From positions 310,001 through 374,000 of the forward strand of contig NZ_JARVSC010000003.1 in assembly GCF_030209375.1 (NCBI RefSeq): a stretch of DNA of 64,000 bases. The letters are read 5' to 3'. Within the stretch, counting starts at the first letter, position 1. Each line of letters starts with the position of its first letter. Positions 41,689-51,648 of this stretch are shown piece after piece. The notes under the pieces are model-generated. The model was given only the letters and a program-made list of their open reading frames with translations, was not told where the DNA came from and searched no databases. Source of the stretch: Plantibacter sp. ME-Dv--P-122b (GTDB taxonomy: Bacteria > Actinomycetota > Actinomycetes > Actinomycetales > Microbacteriaceae). The position numbers and the translations under genes were made by a program.

Positions 41689-42504
41689 GTGACTTCTGCG
41701 AAATCCCACGAGCGCTACACCCTGGGCCATCACCCGAGTGTGCTCCGCACGCATGCCTGGCGCACCGCACAGAACTCTGCGGCCTACCTGCTCCCCCATC
41801 TGCACGCCGGACTCGATGTGCTGGATCTGGGCAGCGGCCCGGGGACGATCACGATGGACTTCGCGCGCCTGGTCGAACCAGGCACGGTGATCGGCATCGA
41901 CGCGGCCCCCGAGGTCGTCGCCGAGGCACGCGATCGTGCTGCCCTCGCTGGCCTCGAGAACGTCTCGTTCGCGGTCGGCGACGCCTATGCCCTCGACCTC
42001 CCCGACGACAGCGTCGACGTGGCACACGCGCACCAGCTGCTCCAGCACGTCGGCGATCCTGTCGCCGTGATCCGCGAGCTGCGCCGTGTGGTCCGCCCCG
42101 GCGGAGTCATCGCGTTCCGCGACATCGTCTACGGCGGCGCCGTCTGGTATCCCCTCTCCGATGGGCTCACCCGCTGGATGGAGGTGTATCAGGAGCTGGC
42201 GCGGGCCAATGCCGGCGAACCCGACGCGGGCAGCCGACTCAAGTCCTGGGCACTGGCGGCGGGCCTGACCGACATCCGGAGCACCGCGAGCGTCTGGTCC
42301 TTCGAGTCGCCCGAGGACCGTGAGTGGTGGGGCGGCGCCTGGTCCGAGCGCGCCAGGACCTCCAGCTTCGCCACCCAGGCGTTGGAGATGGGGATCGCCA
42401 CCGATCGTGAACTGGTGCAGATCTCATCTGCGTGGCGGGACTGGGTCGATGCGGAGGACGGCTGGTTCGCGGTGCCTCACGGCGAGATCATCGCGACGGT
42501 CTGA
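41689..42504 (+). CDS. Class I SAM-dependent methyltransferase
   Basis: 271 residues. SAM motif I is VLDLGSGPGT (44-53), then GIDAAPEVVAEARDRA (motif post I), AHQLLQHVGDPVAVIRELRRVVRPGG (motifs II/III). The C-terminal part has a tryptophan-rich stretch (DREWWGGAWSERA). Most like UbiE/Methyltransf_11 small-molecule methyltransferases; the substrate is unknown. It stands alone between a glycosyltransferase and the convergent LCP gene and could modify a sugar or something unrelated. Confidence 0.85.
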   Translation: MTSAKSHERYTLGHHPSVLRTHAWRTAQNSAAYLLPHLHAGLDVLDLGSGPGTITMDFARLVEPGTVIGIDAAPEVVAEARDRAALAGLENVSFAVGDAYALDLPDDSVDVAHAHQLLQHVGDPVAVIRELRRVVRPGGVIAFRDIVYGGAVWYPLSDGLTRWMEVYQELARANAGEPDAGSRLKSWALAAGLTDIRSTASVWSFESPEDREWWGGAWSERARTSSFATQALEMGIATDRELVQISSAWRDWVDAEDGWFAVPHGEIIATV

Positions 42505-42530
42505 CAAGGGTCCGACGAACGACGGGTCGG

Positions 42531-43901
42531 TCAGCCCGCGTCCGGGCTGGCCGTCGGCGTCACGGGCCACAGGGTGTCGTGGACCGTCTGCCTGATGAGC
42601 GCGTAATCGGGTTCCTCGGGATCGATCGTCGGTGGCGTGAATTCGACACTCGACAGGCCTTGTTCCTTCGTTTTCGACGCGAGGTCGACGAAGTACCCGA
42701 TCATGCCCTGGGGCACATCGGTCCGCACAACGTCCGGGCTGGCCGCCGCGATCTCCTGGAACCTCGAGAGCACATTCGTCACGTTGAACTGCGAGAGCAT
42801 CGCCTGTTGGACCTGGCGTTGTCGTTCGATGCGCAGGTAGTCGGTCGAGCCGTGACGAGCGCGGGCGTACATGAGCGCGTGCCAGCCGTCCATGTGCTGG
42901 TTGCCGACCTCGATCCACTCGGTCACGTTCGACAAATCCGCGTCGCCGTCCATTGGCAGGCGCTCCTTCGCGTCGATCTGAATCCCACCGAGTGCATCGA
43001 TGAGCTGTGCGAAGCCGTACATGTCGACCAGCACGTAGTACTGGATCTTGAGCCCGGTGATGCCTTCGGCAGCCTGCTTCATCGCCTCGATGCCCGGCTC
43101 GCTCCCCTCGGCCTCGGCTTTCGGGAACAGTTCGGGGTTCTTCAGTTCGATCTCGGTGTAGATCGAGTTCAGCTGACACACGTCCACGTTGCAGTCGTCG
43201 TTGTAACCGTCGGGATACATCCCGGCCATCTCGCTGCCCTCGGGGAACGGGATGTCGACCAGGTCGCGAGGCAACCCGAACGCCGTCGCTTTCCCGGTCT
43301 CAGCGTTCACGCTGACCACGGATGTGCTGTCCGGACGCATCCCATCGCGGTCGGGACCGGCATCGCCACCCAGCAGGAGGAAGTTGTAGTACCCGTCGAT
43401 CGGCTCCTCGGACGGACCCGCGGTGAAGATGGACGCGATCGTCCCGCGGGCGGACCCGGCGAGTACCGCACCGTAGCCGGCGGTGCCGGTCACAGCCAAC
43501 ATCGCGACGGTCGCCAGGAGCGCGATGCCGAGCCTCGCGTTGGGCGACGCTTTGACCAGCCGGATGAGCCTGAGGGTGTCCAAGGTCAGCACGATCCAGA
43601 GCACGGCGTAGACCGCGAGGAGCACCTGCGCGATCGTGAGTCCGAACCAGTTGGTCGCGGCGGTGTAGACGAGTTGCGGCGCTAGGAGATAGGTCACCAT
43701 CACCGCGACGACGAGCAGCCAGAGGAAGAGCGTGAACCCGAGGCCGAACCGCCCGAGCCTCCGGTTGCCGGCGAGCACCTGCGCGGAGCCGGGGATCAGC
43801 AGGTTGAGGACGACGAGCCACCAGGCGCGCTTCGTCATCACCTCGCGCGAACGGGTGTCGGGATACCGCATCGGCTTCGCGGCGGTTGCTGCACTCGTCA
43901 T
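42531..43901 (-). CDS. LytR-CpsA-Psr (LCP) family cell-wall polymer ligase
   Basis: 456 residues: four N-terminal hydrophobic segments (about residues 25-160), then an extracellular LCP domain. It contains [35 protein letters not shown] with the conserved Arg, [20 protein letters not shown] and [23 protein letters not shown] enzymes transfer polymers from undecaprenyl pyrophosphate to peptidoglycan, so this is the likely attachment enzyme for polysaccharides made by the locus. ATG 43901 overlaps the purE stop by 4 bases. Confidence 0.92.
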   Translation of the reverse strand: MTSAATAAKPMRYPDTRSREVMTKRAWWLVVLNLLIPGSAQVLAGNRRLGRFGLGFTLFLWLLVVAVMVTYLLAPQLVYTAATNWFGLTIAQVLLAVYAVLWIVLTLDTLRLIRLVKASPNARLGIALLATVAMLAVTGTAGYGAVLAGSARGTIASIFTAGPSEEPIDGYYNFLLLGGDAGPDRDGMRPDSTSVVSVNAETGKATAFGLPRDLVDIPFPEGSEMAGMYPDGYNDDCNVDVCQLNSIYTEIELKNPELFPKAEAEGSEPGIEAMKQAAEGITGLKIQYYVLVDMYGFAQLIDALGGIQIDAKERLPMDGDADLSNVTEWIEVGNQHMDGWHALMYARARHGSTDYLRIERQRQVQQAMLSQFNVTNVLSRFQEIAAASPDVVRTDVPQGMIGYFVDLASKTKEQGLSSVEFTPPTIDPEEPDYALIRQTVHDTLWPVTPTASPDAG

Positions 43902-44419
43902 AGCTGCGCTTTGAGGTTCCGGTTCTTCTCCTCGACCGAGTCGGCGAGGGCCTCGGCGTAGGCGACGAGCGCCTGGTGCAGGGCGTCGTCGGCCGTGGCG
44001 AGGATCTTGACGGCGATCAGCGCGGCGTTCTTCGCGCCGCCGATCGACACGGTCGCGACCGGCACGCCCGCGGGCATCTGCACGATCGACAGGAGCGAGT
44101 CGAGGCCGTCGAGGCGGGAGAGCGGCACCGGGACGCCGACGACCGGGAGCGTGGTCACGGAGGCGAGCATTCCGGGAAGGTGGGCAGCGCCACCGGCACC
44201 GGCGATGACGACCTTGACGCCGCGGCCGTGGGCGGCCTTGCCGTAGGCGATCATCTTCTCGGGCGTGCGGTGAGCCGACAGCACCTCGACCTCGAAGGGC
44301 ACGCCGAAGTCGCGGAGCACCTGCGCCGCATCGCTCATGACGTTCCAGTCGGAGTCCGAGCCCATCACGACGCCGACGAGCGGCGGGGCGTCACGGGACG
44401 GGGCGGAGTTCTCGGGCAT
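43898..44419 (-). CDS. purE: N5-carboxyaminoimidazole ribonucleotide mutase
   Basis: 173-residue PurE converting N5-CAIR to CAIR in purine synthesis. [12 protein letters not shown] (17-28), [10 protein letters not shown] (47-56) and [11 protein letters not shown] (74-84) are the three substrate-binding signatures. ATG 44419 is preferred over ATG 44428 because TACGAT lies 7 bases before it and no Shine-Dalgarno exists, suggesting a leaderless mRNA. It is coupled to the LCP gene. Its pathway partner purK is about 17 kb away instead of adjacent. Confidence 0.95.
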   Translation of the reverse strand: MPENSAPSRDAPPLVGVVMGSDSDWNVMSDAAQVLRDFGVPFEVEVLSAHRTPEKMIAYGKAAHGRGVKVVIAGAGGAAHLPGMLASVTTLPVVGVPVPLSRLDGLDSLLSIVQMPAGVPVATVSIGGAKNAALIAVKILATADDALHQALVAYAEALADSVEEKNRNLKAQL

Positions 44420-44426
44420 GAGCACC

Positions 44427-44432
44427 ATCGTA
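44427..44432 (-). promoter_or_regulatory. -10 element TACGAT of a probable leaderless purE transcript
   Basis: Read leftward, TACGAT is followed by 7 bases and ATG 44419. It overlaps the alternative upstream ATG (44428), arguing against that start. Confidence 0.5.
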
Positions 44433-44566
44433 GATCGCGGTGCCTGAAGATCGGCTCAGGACGCACCGCAGGTGCCGGACAACCCCTCGCCCAGACGACC
44501 CCAGTCCGGGGACGCCTCCCCGGTCGCGCGGCACGCCGATCGACAGGTGTCTGGGACAATCGGCGG

Positions 44567-45670
44567 ATGAGCACGCCGACCGCGGATGGATCCGCAGCAC
44601 GCCACGAGCCACCCAGCCAGCGCGAGCTGCGGCGGTGGCGCGGGTACCTCGCCGACGAACGCGCCGAGGCCGCCGTCTACCGGGATCTCGCTGGCCGACG
44701 GAGCGGCGAGGAGCGCGACATCCTGCTCGCGCTCGCCGAGGCTGAGAAACGCCATGAGTCGCACTGGATCGCCCTGCTCGGAGACGACGCCGGGAAGCCG
44801 CAACGCGGTGACCTGCGGACCCGGTTGCTCGGCTGGCTCGCGAGGCGGTTCGGATCCGTCTTCATCCTGGCGCTCGTCCAGCGCGCCGAGTCGCGCTCGC
44901 CCTACGCGACCGAACGGGCGGCCACCGAGCGGATGGCCGCTGACGAGCAGATCCACGAGGAGGTCGTCCGGGGCCTGGCAGCCCGCGGGCGCAACCGCCT
45001 GTCCGGAACCTTCCGAGCGGCCGTGTTCGGAGCCAACGACGGACTCGTCTCGAACCTCGCGCTTGTCATCGGCATGAGCGCCACCGGCGTCGGCAACGGC
45101 GTCGTCCTCGCCGCCGGGCTCGCAGGCCTCCTGGCGGGCGCACTGTCGATGGGAGCCGGCGAGTACGTCTCGGTCCGGTCGCAGCGGGAACTGCTCGAGG
45201 CGTCCAGCCCCAACCCGGCGGCCGACGACGCCCTCCCTCACCTCGACGTCGACGCGAACGAACTCGCGCTCGTCTACCGGGCGCGCGGCATGGAGGTCGG
45301 CGAGGCCGAAGCCCACGCCGCGGACGTCCTTGCCCGCGTCGGCGCCGGCACCTACCAGCGCGAGGCCCGCGCGGCGATGGAGCACGAGGCCGTCGGGACC
45401 GGGCTCGGCGCAGCGCTCTCGAGTTTCTGCTTCTTCGCGTCGGGGGCCGTCATCCCGGTCCTGCCCTACCTGTTCGGGCTCCAGGGTGTCGCCGCGCTGC
45501 TCGTCGCCGCGGTCCTGGTCGGGGTGGCCCTCCTCGGCACCGGCGCCGTCGTCGGGCTCCTCTCCGGAGGGCCACCGCTCCGCCGGGCACTGCGACAACT
45601 CGCGATCGGGTACGGCGCCGCCGCGGCCACCTACGTGCTCGGCCTGCTCTTCGGCGCGAACGTCGGCTGA
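44567..45670 (+). CDS. Ferritin-like domain fused to VIT1/CCC1 membrane transporter
   Basis: 367 residues. The N-terminal ~140 form a four-helix ferritin-like domain with acidic/His ligands (YLADERAEAAVY, Glu60-x2-His63 in AEKRHESH, Glu127-x2-His130 in DEQIHEE). The C-terminal VIT domain has five helices: AVFGANDGLVSNLALVIGMS, LSMGAGEYVSVRSQRELLEA, then three more. Relatives (MbfA, plant VIT1) move Fe2+ or Mn2+ across membranes, the ferritin-like part sensing or oxidising iron. GACAAT lies 6 bases before ATG 44567. It stands alone between purE and an acyltransferase gene. Confidence 0.9.
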   Translation: MSTPTADGSAARHEPPSQRELRRWRGYLADERAEAAVYRDLAGRRSGEERDILLALAEAEKRHESHWIALLGDDAGKPQRGDLRTRLLGWLARRFGSVFILALVQRAESRSPYATERAATERMAADEQIHEEVVRGLAARGRNRLSGTFRAAVFGANDGLVSNLALVIGMSATGVGNGVVLAAGLAGLLAGALSMGAGEYVSVRSQRELLEASSPNPAADDALPHLDVDANELALVYRARGMEVGEAEAHAADVLARVGAGTYQREARAAMEHEAVGTGLGAALSSFCFFASGAVIPVLPYLFGLQGVAALLVAAVLVGVALLGTGAVVGLLSGGPPLRRALRQLAIGYGAAAATYVLGLLFGANVG

Positions 45671-45802
45671 CCCGATCGTCGACCGTCCGTCGAGCGGCAC
45701 CGGGAGCCGATGCGAACCCGTCATCTGCCGTCCACGAGTGCGTCACCGGCGTTCCCTACGCTGAGCCAGCCGTCCGTCGAACCGGACGGCGGAGGAGGGC
45801 GC

Positions 45803-47896
45803 GTGAGGCAGGTGCAGGACCGGACCGGCGCGTCTCCCCTCCTCGGAGCGGCTCCGCGCACGCAGCCGGACATCCAGTTGCTGCGCGCGATCGCCGTCCT
45901 GTCCGTCGTGGTCTTCCACCTGTCGTCGACCCTCCTGCCCGGCGGGTACGTCGGCGTCGACGTGTTCTTCGTCGTCAGCGGGTATCTGATCACGAGTCAC
46001 CTCGCGCGCCAGGCCGACGAGACGGGACGCGTCGACCTCCCGGCGTTCTGGGCCCGCCGGATCCGGCGACTCCTCCCGGCCGCCCTGCTCGTCCTCGCCG
46101 TGACCGCCGTCCTCATCTGGCGGCTGGCTCCGCCGAGCGACTGGACGCAGTTCTTCACCGAGACCGTGGCGAGCGCGACCTCCTGGGAGAACTGGTTCCT
46201 GGCGGGGAGTTCCGTCGACTATCTCGCCCAGGGCAGCGCCGCGTCACCGGTCCAGCACTTCTGGTCGTTGTCGGTCGAGGAGCAGTTCTACCTCGGCTGG
46301 CCACTCGTCGTCGTGCTGTGCGTGTGGCTCACCAGGCGGCGACCGTCGGACCTCCGCCGCACCCTCGGTGTGGCGCTGGGGATCATCGGTGTCGCCTCAC
46401 TCACGTGCTCGATCCTGTACACGTCGGCGGATCCGGCACCGGCGTACTTCGCCACGCCGACCCGTGCCTGGGAGTTCGCGGCCGGCGGTCTCCTCGCGCT
46501 CCTCGGGCCGGTCGTGGTCGTGCACCGCACCCGGTGGCGAACGGTCTCCGGCGTCCTCGGCGTCGTCCTCCTGGCGGTCGCGCTGGTCGTCTTCACCGAG
46601 CGGACGGCGTTCCCCGGGATCGCCGCGGCCCTCCCGGTCCTCGGGACGCTCCTCGTGATCGTCGGCGGGTCGTCGACCCACCGGTGGTCGGTGACGACCG
46701 TTGCCCGCACACGTGCGTCGCTGCTGCTCGGCGATCTCTCCTATTCGCTGTACCTGTGGCACTGGCCGCTCATCGTGGTCGCACCGTGGGTGCTCGGCGT
46801 GCCCGTCGCGCTCGGCGACCCGCTCGGTTGGGCGATCGCTGCCGCTCTCCTGGTCGTCGCCGTGGTTCTCGCCGCGCTGACGAAACGGTTCGTCGAGGAC
46901 CCCGTCCGACGAGCCCCCGTCCTCGCGCACGCGCGCTCCGCACGGACCTTCCTGCTGGCTGGCGCGACGACCGCACTCGTGCTCTGCATCCCGACGGCGG
47001 GGTTGCTGACCGTCGCCGCCGAGGAACGCACCCTCGCGAGCACCGTGGACGCCTACGTCACGGACGGCGAGCCGTGTTTCGGTGCCGATGCGGCCGTGTC
47101 GGGTTGCACCAATCCGGCGTTGGCGGACGAACTCCTGCCGCCCCTGTCGGTGCGGACCGAGGACACCGGCGACACCTTCCGGTGTTCCGCAGCGGCCGAC
47201 GCTCCGGACTTCCCCGGCTGCACCTTCGGTTCCGACCGCCCGGACGCCACGCGGGTCGCGCTCACCGGGAACTCGCACGCCACGATGCTCATCCCCGGCC
47301 TCATCGACCAGCTCGAGGTGCGCAACTGGCGACTCGACGTGTACGTCGGCAAGGGCTGCGAGTGGCGGGCACCGGGACCGGACGACTCGGCGGCCTGCGA
47401 CGCCCGGCGGACCCTCATGCAGCAGGCGTTCACGGGCGAGCGGCCGTACGACATCATCCTGGTGACCTCCAAGAGCCCGGACGAGACCTCGGTGGCCGAA
47501 CAGGCCCGGATCCGCGATGCGACGCTCGAGGCGTGGGGACCGGTGCTCGACGTGGGGACGTCGATCGTGGTGCTGCGGGACAATCCGCGCGTGCCGACCG
47601 AAGCCGCGGCGTGCGTCGACCGGACGAGCGCCGCCGAGCTCATCGCGGGGGCGTGCGCCTTCCCCGTCGCCGAGGCGTACCCCACGTTCGACCTGAACAC
47701 CGCGACCGCGGCGATGACCGACGGCGCCGTGCCGGTCGTGGATCTCGGCGAGCTCTACTGCGCCGCCGGGACCTGTCCGCTCGCCGTCGGGAACGTCCTC
47801 GTCTATCGTGATCTGCACCACATCACGGCCACCTGGTCGCGGACCCTGGGCCCGTTCCTCGTCGACCGGATCCGAGCCGCCACCTCCCGAGGCTGA
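45803..47896 (+). CDS. OafA/YrhL-type membrane acyltransferase with C-terminal SGNH domain
   Basis: 697 residues. Residues ~25-370 form an acyltransferase-3 domain: PDIQLLRAIAVLSVVVFHLS with the catalytic-site His, GGYVGVDVFFVVSGYLIT, FWARRIRRLLPAALL, HFWSLSVEEQFYLGWPL. After two or three further helices comes an extracellular SGNH domain with Ser491 in LTGNSHATM and the Asp670-x2-His673 pair (YRDLHHITATW), plus several cysteines. Such fusions O-acylate peptidoglycan or surface polysaccharide. GTG 45803 follows GGAGGAGGG. It ends at a REP-like repeat block. Confidence 0.9.
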   Translation: MRQVQDRTGASPLLGAAPRTQPDIQLLRAIAVLSVVVFHLSSTLLPGGYVGVDVFFVVSGYLITSHLARQADETGRVDLPAFWARRIRRLLPAALLVLAVTAVLIWRLAPPSDWTQFFTETVASATSWENWFLAGSSVDYLAQGSAASPVQHFWSLSVEEQFYLGWPLVVVLCVWLTRRRPSDLRRTLGVALGIIGVASLTCSILYTSADPAPAYFATPTRAWEFAAGGLLALLGPVVVVHRTRWRTVSGVLGVVLLAVALVVFTERTAFPGIAAALPVLGTLLVIVGGSSTHRWSVTTVARTRASLLLGDLSYSLYLWHWPLIVVAPWVLGVPVALGDPLGWAIAAALLVVAVVLAALTKRFVEDPVRRAPVLAHARSARTFLLAGATTALVLCIPTAGLLTVAAEERTLASTVDAYVTDGEPCFGADAAVSGCTNPALADELLPPLSVRTEDTGDTFRCSAAADAPDFPGCTFGSDRPDATRVALTGNSHATMLIPGLIDQLEVRNWRLDVYVGKGCEWRAPGPDDSAACDARRTLMQQAFTGERPYDIILVTSKSPDETSVAEQARIRDATLEAWGPVLDVGTSIVVLRDNPRVPTEAAACVDRTSAAELIAGACAFPVAEAYPTFDLNTATAAMTDGAVPVVDLGELYCAAGTCPLAVGNVLVYRDLHHITATWSRTLGPFLVDRIRAATSRG

Positions 47897-47922
47897 CTCG
47901 TCCCCGGTCGGTGGAGTGCCAG

Positions 47923-48000
47923 CGCGGTGCGTTGACCCGAGCGCGTCGAACCCGGCGTCACCGCGGTGCGCTGACGCGAGCGCGTCGAACCCGGCGCGAC
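47923..48000. repeat. Two 39-base imperfect tandem repeats (REP-like block)
   Basis: Copies at 47923-47961 and 47962-48000 share CGCGGTGCG, then GACxCGAGCGCGTCGAACC, differing at a few positions. An inverted partner lies at 48066-48084, matching 47918-47936 at 18 of 19 positions. This block fills the 217-base gap between convergent genes; no gene is seen in it. Confidence 0.7.
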
Positions 48001-48060
48001 CGCGGGGCACACGCGTGGGCGCGCCCCTCCGGAGACCCGCGCTCAGGTCCTCAGCCCGCG

Positions 48061-48089
48061 GTGACGTCAGCGCACCGCGCTGGCGTCAC
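48061..48089. terminator. Hairpin between convergent acyltransferase and mvaS
   Basis: GTGACGTCAGCG (48061-48072) pairs with CGCTGGCGTCAC (48078-48089) with one mismatch and a 5-base loop. It is positioned 25 bases past the mvaS stop on the leftward strand and is a likely terminator for the mevalonate operon. Confidence 0.6.
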
Positions 48090-48113
48090 CCCAGGAGGGC
48101 ACAGAGGGGGCGA

Positions 48114-49307
48114 TCAGGCGGAGGTGGGCTCGTACTGCCGGCGGTCGCCGACGACGCCCGCGAAGCGGAACGGCGCGCTGGTCTCACGCGGACGGTCGGA
48201 GTCGTGGACGTCGGCCGAGGCCGCGTCCTCGAGGAGCTGCAGGTAGCGGGCGTCGTCGACGACCGTCCTGGCATCGAGCTGAGCACGGTTCGCGTCGCTC
48301 CGCAGAGCCGAGCGGTAGCCCGGACGCACGATGCCGCTGAAGCACTCCGCGACCGCACCCGAGCCGTAGCTGAGGAACGCGATACGCCGACCGGTGAGGT
48401 CGTCGTCGCCGTCGAGCAGCGCAAGCAAGGCCAGGTACACGGAGGCCGTGTAGCTGTTCCCGATCCGGCGGTTGTACCCGGTCGTCGGCTCGATCTGTGC
48501 GTCCAACTCCTCCTGGGTGCGCTCGGAGCCGAGCGACTTGGCCAGGTGCCGGTGCGCCTTGATCGCCATCTTCGTGAACGGCTGGTGGTAGCAGAAGTGG
48601 TCGACCTCGGAGAAGTCCGCTCCGCCGCGTGACCGGTAGTCCGCCCAGGCACCCTCGATCGCGTCCTGGTAGGCGGAGATGGACAGCTTGCCGTCGACGA
48701 TCGCCGTCGCACTGTGGTTCGGACGCCAGAAGTCCATGACGTCCTGCGTGTAGACGCCGGTCGCGGTCTCGAGCTCGAGGATGGCGGGATCAGCGGCCAC
48801 GAGCATCGCGACGGCCCCTGCGCCCTGGGTCGGCTCGGCGTTGGAGTGCAGTTCGTACCGCGCGACGTCGCTCGCGATCACGAGGACGGTCTCCTCGGGG
48901 TTCCGCGCCACGAGCGCAGCGGCGAACTGCAGCGCGGCCGTGGCCGAGTAGCAGGCCTGCTTGAGTTCGACCACACGGACCGCCTGCGGCAGGCCGAGCA
49001 GCCGGTGCACGTAGACACCCGCGGACTTCGACTGGTCGATCCCGGACTCGGTGGCGAACAGGACGGTCCGGAGGCGGTCGCTGCCGTGCCGCTCGATGAT
49101 GGGCGCGGCAGCGGCTGCGGCCATCGTGACGATGTCCTCGTCGGCGGCCGGGACGCTCATCTCGCTCTGGCCGAGCCCGACGTAGTACTTGGCGGGTTCG
49201 ACACCGAAGCGCCCGGCGAGTTCGGCGAGGTCGATGCGGTTCGCCCCCGTCGCGAAGGCGATGTCGTCGATGCCGACGGCGGGGCTGCTGGTCTGGTTGG
49301 TGTTCAC
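48114..49307 (-). CDS. mvaS: Hydroxymethylglutaryl-CoA synthase
   Basis: 397-residue thiolase-fold enzyme condensing acetyl-CoA with acetoacetyl-CoA. The catalytic triad is visible: Glu87 in LFATESGIDQSKS, Cys119 in ELKQACYSATAAL and His241 in CYHQPFTKMA. GNSYTASVYLALLALLDG is also characteristic. Start GTG 49307 has a weak GGAGC upstream. It lies 59 bases after mvaA, the only gap of more than a few bases in the mevalonate operon, and is the last gene. Confidence 0.94.
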   Translation of the reverse strand: MNTNQTSSPAVGIDDIAFATGANRIDLAELAGRFGVEPAKYYVGLGQSEMSVPAADEDIVTMAAAAAAPIIERHGSDRLRTVLFATESGIDQSKSAGVYVHRLLGLPQAVRVVELKQACYSATAALQFAAALVARNPEETVLVIASDVARYELHSNAEPTQGAGAVAMLVAADPAILELETATGVYTQDVMDFWRPNHSATAIVDGKLSISAYQDAIEGAWADYRSRGGADFSEVDHFCYHQPFTKMAIKAHRHLAKSLGSERTQEELDAQIEPTTGYNRRIGNSYTASVYLALLALLDGDDDLTGRRIAFLSYGSGAVAECFSGIVRPGYRSALRSDANRAQLDARTVVDDARYLQLLEDAASADVHDSDRPRETSAPFRFAGVVGDRRQYEPTSA

Positions 49308-49366
49308 GTGCGGGGTGCTCCGTTCGAGCGTCGACGATGCACCGGTCCCCCGGTGCGGTGGGAGGG

Positions 49367-50434
49367 TCAGGCGGGCGCGCCGGCCGCGGTCTGCGCGCTG
49401 CGTTCGAGCTTCAGGTGGGCGGCCATGAGCTCACCGGGGTTGGTCTGCGCGGCGAGGAGCGACAGTTCGCCGCACCAGACGGCGGCAGCGCACAGCACGG
49501 CGAGTCGCCGGGCGTTCGCGCCGGGTTCACGGTCCTCGCGGCACCCGAGGCGGGTGAGGTTCTCCTCGACGAAGCCGAGCCCCTTGCCGTTGCCGACCGT
49601 GCCGACGATGAGGTTCGGCAGGGTGCAGGAGAAGTACAGGTCGCCGTCGTGCACCTCGGCGTGCGTGACGCCCTGCGAGCCCTCGACGATGTTGGCCGCG
49701 TCCTGCCCGGTCGCCAGGTAGAACGCGAGCAGCATGTTGGCGTAGTGCGCGTTCGCGCTGCGCAGGCCACCGGCGAGGATCGTCCCGACGAGGTTCTTGC
49801 GCACGTTCAGCTGCACGATCTGCTCGGGCGTCGTGTGGAGGAACCGCTCGACGATCGCCCGCGGGATCGTCATCTCGGTGACGACGTTCTTGCCACGACC
49901 CAGGATGCCGTTGACGGCGGTCGCCTTCTTGTCGGAGCAGAAGTTGCCGGAGATCGAGCCGTACCGGAGCATCGGCCAACGCTCCATGATGTACGGCATG
50001 AGGCGATCGGCCGCGAGCGTGACCATGTTGTGGCCGGACGCGTCGCCCGTGCGGAACTCGAGGCGCAGGAAGAGCAGGTTGCCGGCGATCTGCGAGTTGA
50101 TCTCGATGAGTTCGGCGAAGTGACTCGACTGGGCGACGACGGCCTGCAGCTCGGGCAGACTGCGTTCGATCTCGCGGAGCGCCTGCAGGGCGTCGCCGGC
50201 CGAGTCGACCTCGAACAGGACGGAGCGGCTCATCCGCTCGTCGACGAGCGTCGCGCGGATGCCACCGGGGACCATCGAGGAGATGCGGGCGCCTCGGCGC
50301 ACCGACGGCCAGAGCGGGCTCTCGTAGGTGGCGAGTGGGACCTCCTGCTCGCCCTCCATGACGTTGCCGCTCAGGTGGAGCGGACCGATCCACTTGAGTG
50401 GGACCGGTGCGACGCCGTCGGGTTCGTTGCTCAT
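49367..50434 (-). CDS. mvaA: Hydroxymethylglutaryl-CoA reductase, class I-like
   Basis: 355 residues, a soluble reductase without membrane anchor. VPLATYESPLW (Glu38), RTGDASGHNMV (Asp131, NADP loop), ISGNFCSDKKATAVN (catalytic Lys at 169/170), GRGKNVVTEMTIP and a C-terminal GELMAAHLKLERS with the probable catalytic His. The CSDKK...GRGK arrangement matches class I (NADPH-using) enzymes, as in Streptomyces mevalonate clusters. Start ATG 50434 overlaps the phosphomevalonate kinase stop by 4 bases. A longer in-frame extension upstream would cover most of that kinase and is rejected. Confidence 0.93.
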   Translation of the reverse strand: MSNEPDGVAPVPLKWIGPLHLSGNVMEGEQEVPLATYESPLWPSVRRGARISSMVPGGIRATLVDERMSRSVLFEVDSAGDALQALREIERSLPELQAVVAQSSHFAELIEINSQIAGNLLFLRLEFRTGDASGHNMVTLAADRLMPYIMERWPMLRYGSISGNFCSDKKATAVNGILGRGKNVVTEMTIPRAIVERFLHTTPEQIVQLNVRKNLVGTILAGGLRSANAHYANMLLAFYLATGQDAANIVEGSQGVTHAEVHDGDLYFSCTLPNLIVGTVGNGKGLGFVEENLTRLGCREDREPGANARRLAVLCAAAVWCGELSLLAAQTNPGELMAAHLKLERSAQTAAGAPA

Positions 50435-51648
50435 GCGTGGGGTTCCGTTCCGCCCCGGAGGACGTCGTGCTGCTCGGCGAAGGCGCGAGCGTAGGTGGAT
50501 CTGATGGATTCGACCGCGTCGTCGTCGGTACGGCTGATCTCCGACGGTCCCCACGGGCTGTGGGCGGCGTCGATGAGTCCGGTCGGCGGGTGCACCGTGA
50601 GCGGGAGCCGCTCGATGCCGTGCGCCGACCAGTCGTCCTCGAGGGCGGCGGTGGAGACGGACTGGCCGATGAACGCGATCCCGCAGTCGCCACCACCGGC
50701 GCCGGAGGACTTGGCCGCCCCGCCGAGGCGCTCGGCGGCGTCGCAGAGCTGAGCAAGCGCGGCGGTCTCGATGTCGACACCGGCGTCGCGGCCGAGACCC
50801 GCGAGCGTCGCGCGAGCGGAGCGGACGGCACCGAGCACGAGGGCCGGGTCCTCGTCGTTCAGCCCGATCGTGAGGGCGTCGACGGCGGCGCGACTGGCTG
50901 CGAGGAACGAGGTGTAGTGAGCCGTCTCCGCCCACTTGCGGGACTGCAGTTCGTCGACCAGACGCGTGGTCGAGGCTGGTTCGCCGGTCCAACCGACGAG
51001 GAGTCGGAGCGAGGTCGGCGGCGACAGGCGCTCGAGCCCAAGCTCGGCCCAGGGGTCGCGGAGGGCTGCGAGCACCCCTTCGCGGTGGCGCACCTCCCGC
51101 AGCCGCGCCCGGTCGGGCGAGGTGTAGCGGAGCCAGCCGCCGAACATGCTCGCCGCGAGGTCGCCCCCGGACGCTGCCGGTGCGACGTCGATGGTGGCGA
51201 GGATCGCGAGCTTGAGCATCTGCGTCCGGGTGAGGTCGAGCTGGTAGAACTCGTCGAGGGCGCGGATGGTGGCGGTCGTCACGGCCGCGCTCGAGCCGAG
51301 GCCGAACTTCCGGCCACTCGCGTCATCGAGCTCGCTCGTGATGGACAGGGCGGAGAACCGCTGCGCCACGCCGAGCTCGGCGACGAGGGTCTCCATCGTG
51401 CTCACGGCTGAGAGGACGTGGTCGAGCGGGCGTTCCTCGTGCTCGACGACGACCCCGTTGCGGTTGCGGCGCCAGATGATGGGCGCTCGGCCGTACTGGT
51501 CGGAGAAGATGCGGCCCTCGTGCTCGCTCGCCTCGAGTCGGACGGTGACGCACCGGTCCACGGCGACGAGGATGGAAGGGTGCCCCGGCTCGACGACGGC
51601 GTACTCGCCGGCCACGAAGAGTTTGCCGGGCGCCTTGATCTCGATCAT
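50431..51648 (-). CDS. Phosphomevalonate kinase (GHMP family)
   Basis: 405 residues. GHMP kinase with N-terminal IEIKAPGKLFVAGEYAVVEP, the ATP loop KFGLGSSAAVTTATIRAL (about 115-132), AAPASGGDLAASMFGGWLRY and a C-terminal SSGAGGGDCGIAF. The GEYAVVEP and GSDLAAS-like elements separate phosphomevalonate kinase from mevalonate kinase. It converts mevalonate 5-phosphate to the diphosphate. ATGA overlaps join it to mvaD upstream and mvaA downstream. Confidence 0.92.
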   Translation of the reverse strand: MIEIKAPGKLFVAGEYAVVEPGHPSILVAVDRCVTVRLEASEHEGRIFSDQYGRAPIIWRRNRNGVVVEHEERPLDHVLSAVSTMETLVAELGVAQRFSALSITSELDDASGRKFGLGSSAAVTTATIRALDEFYQLDLTRTQMLKLAILATIDVAPAASGGDLAASMFGGWLRYTSPDRARLREVRHREGVLAALRDPWAELGLERLSPPTSLRLLVGWTGEPASTTRLVDELQSRKWAETAHYTSFLAASRAAVDALTIGLNDEDPALVLGAVRSARATLAGLGRDAGVDIETAALAQLCDAAERLGGAAKSSGAGGGDCGIAFIGQSVSTAALEDDWSAHGIERLPLTVHPPTGLIDAAHSPWGPSEISRTDDDAVESIRSTYARAFAEQHDVLRGGTEPHA

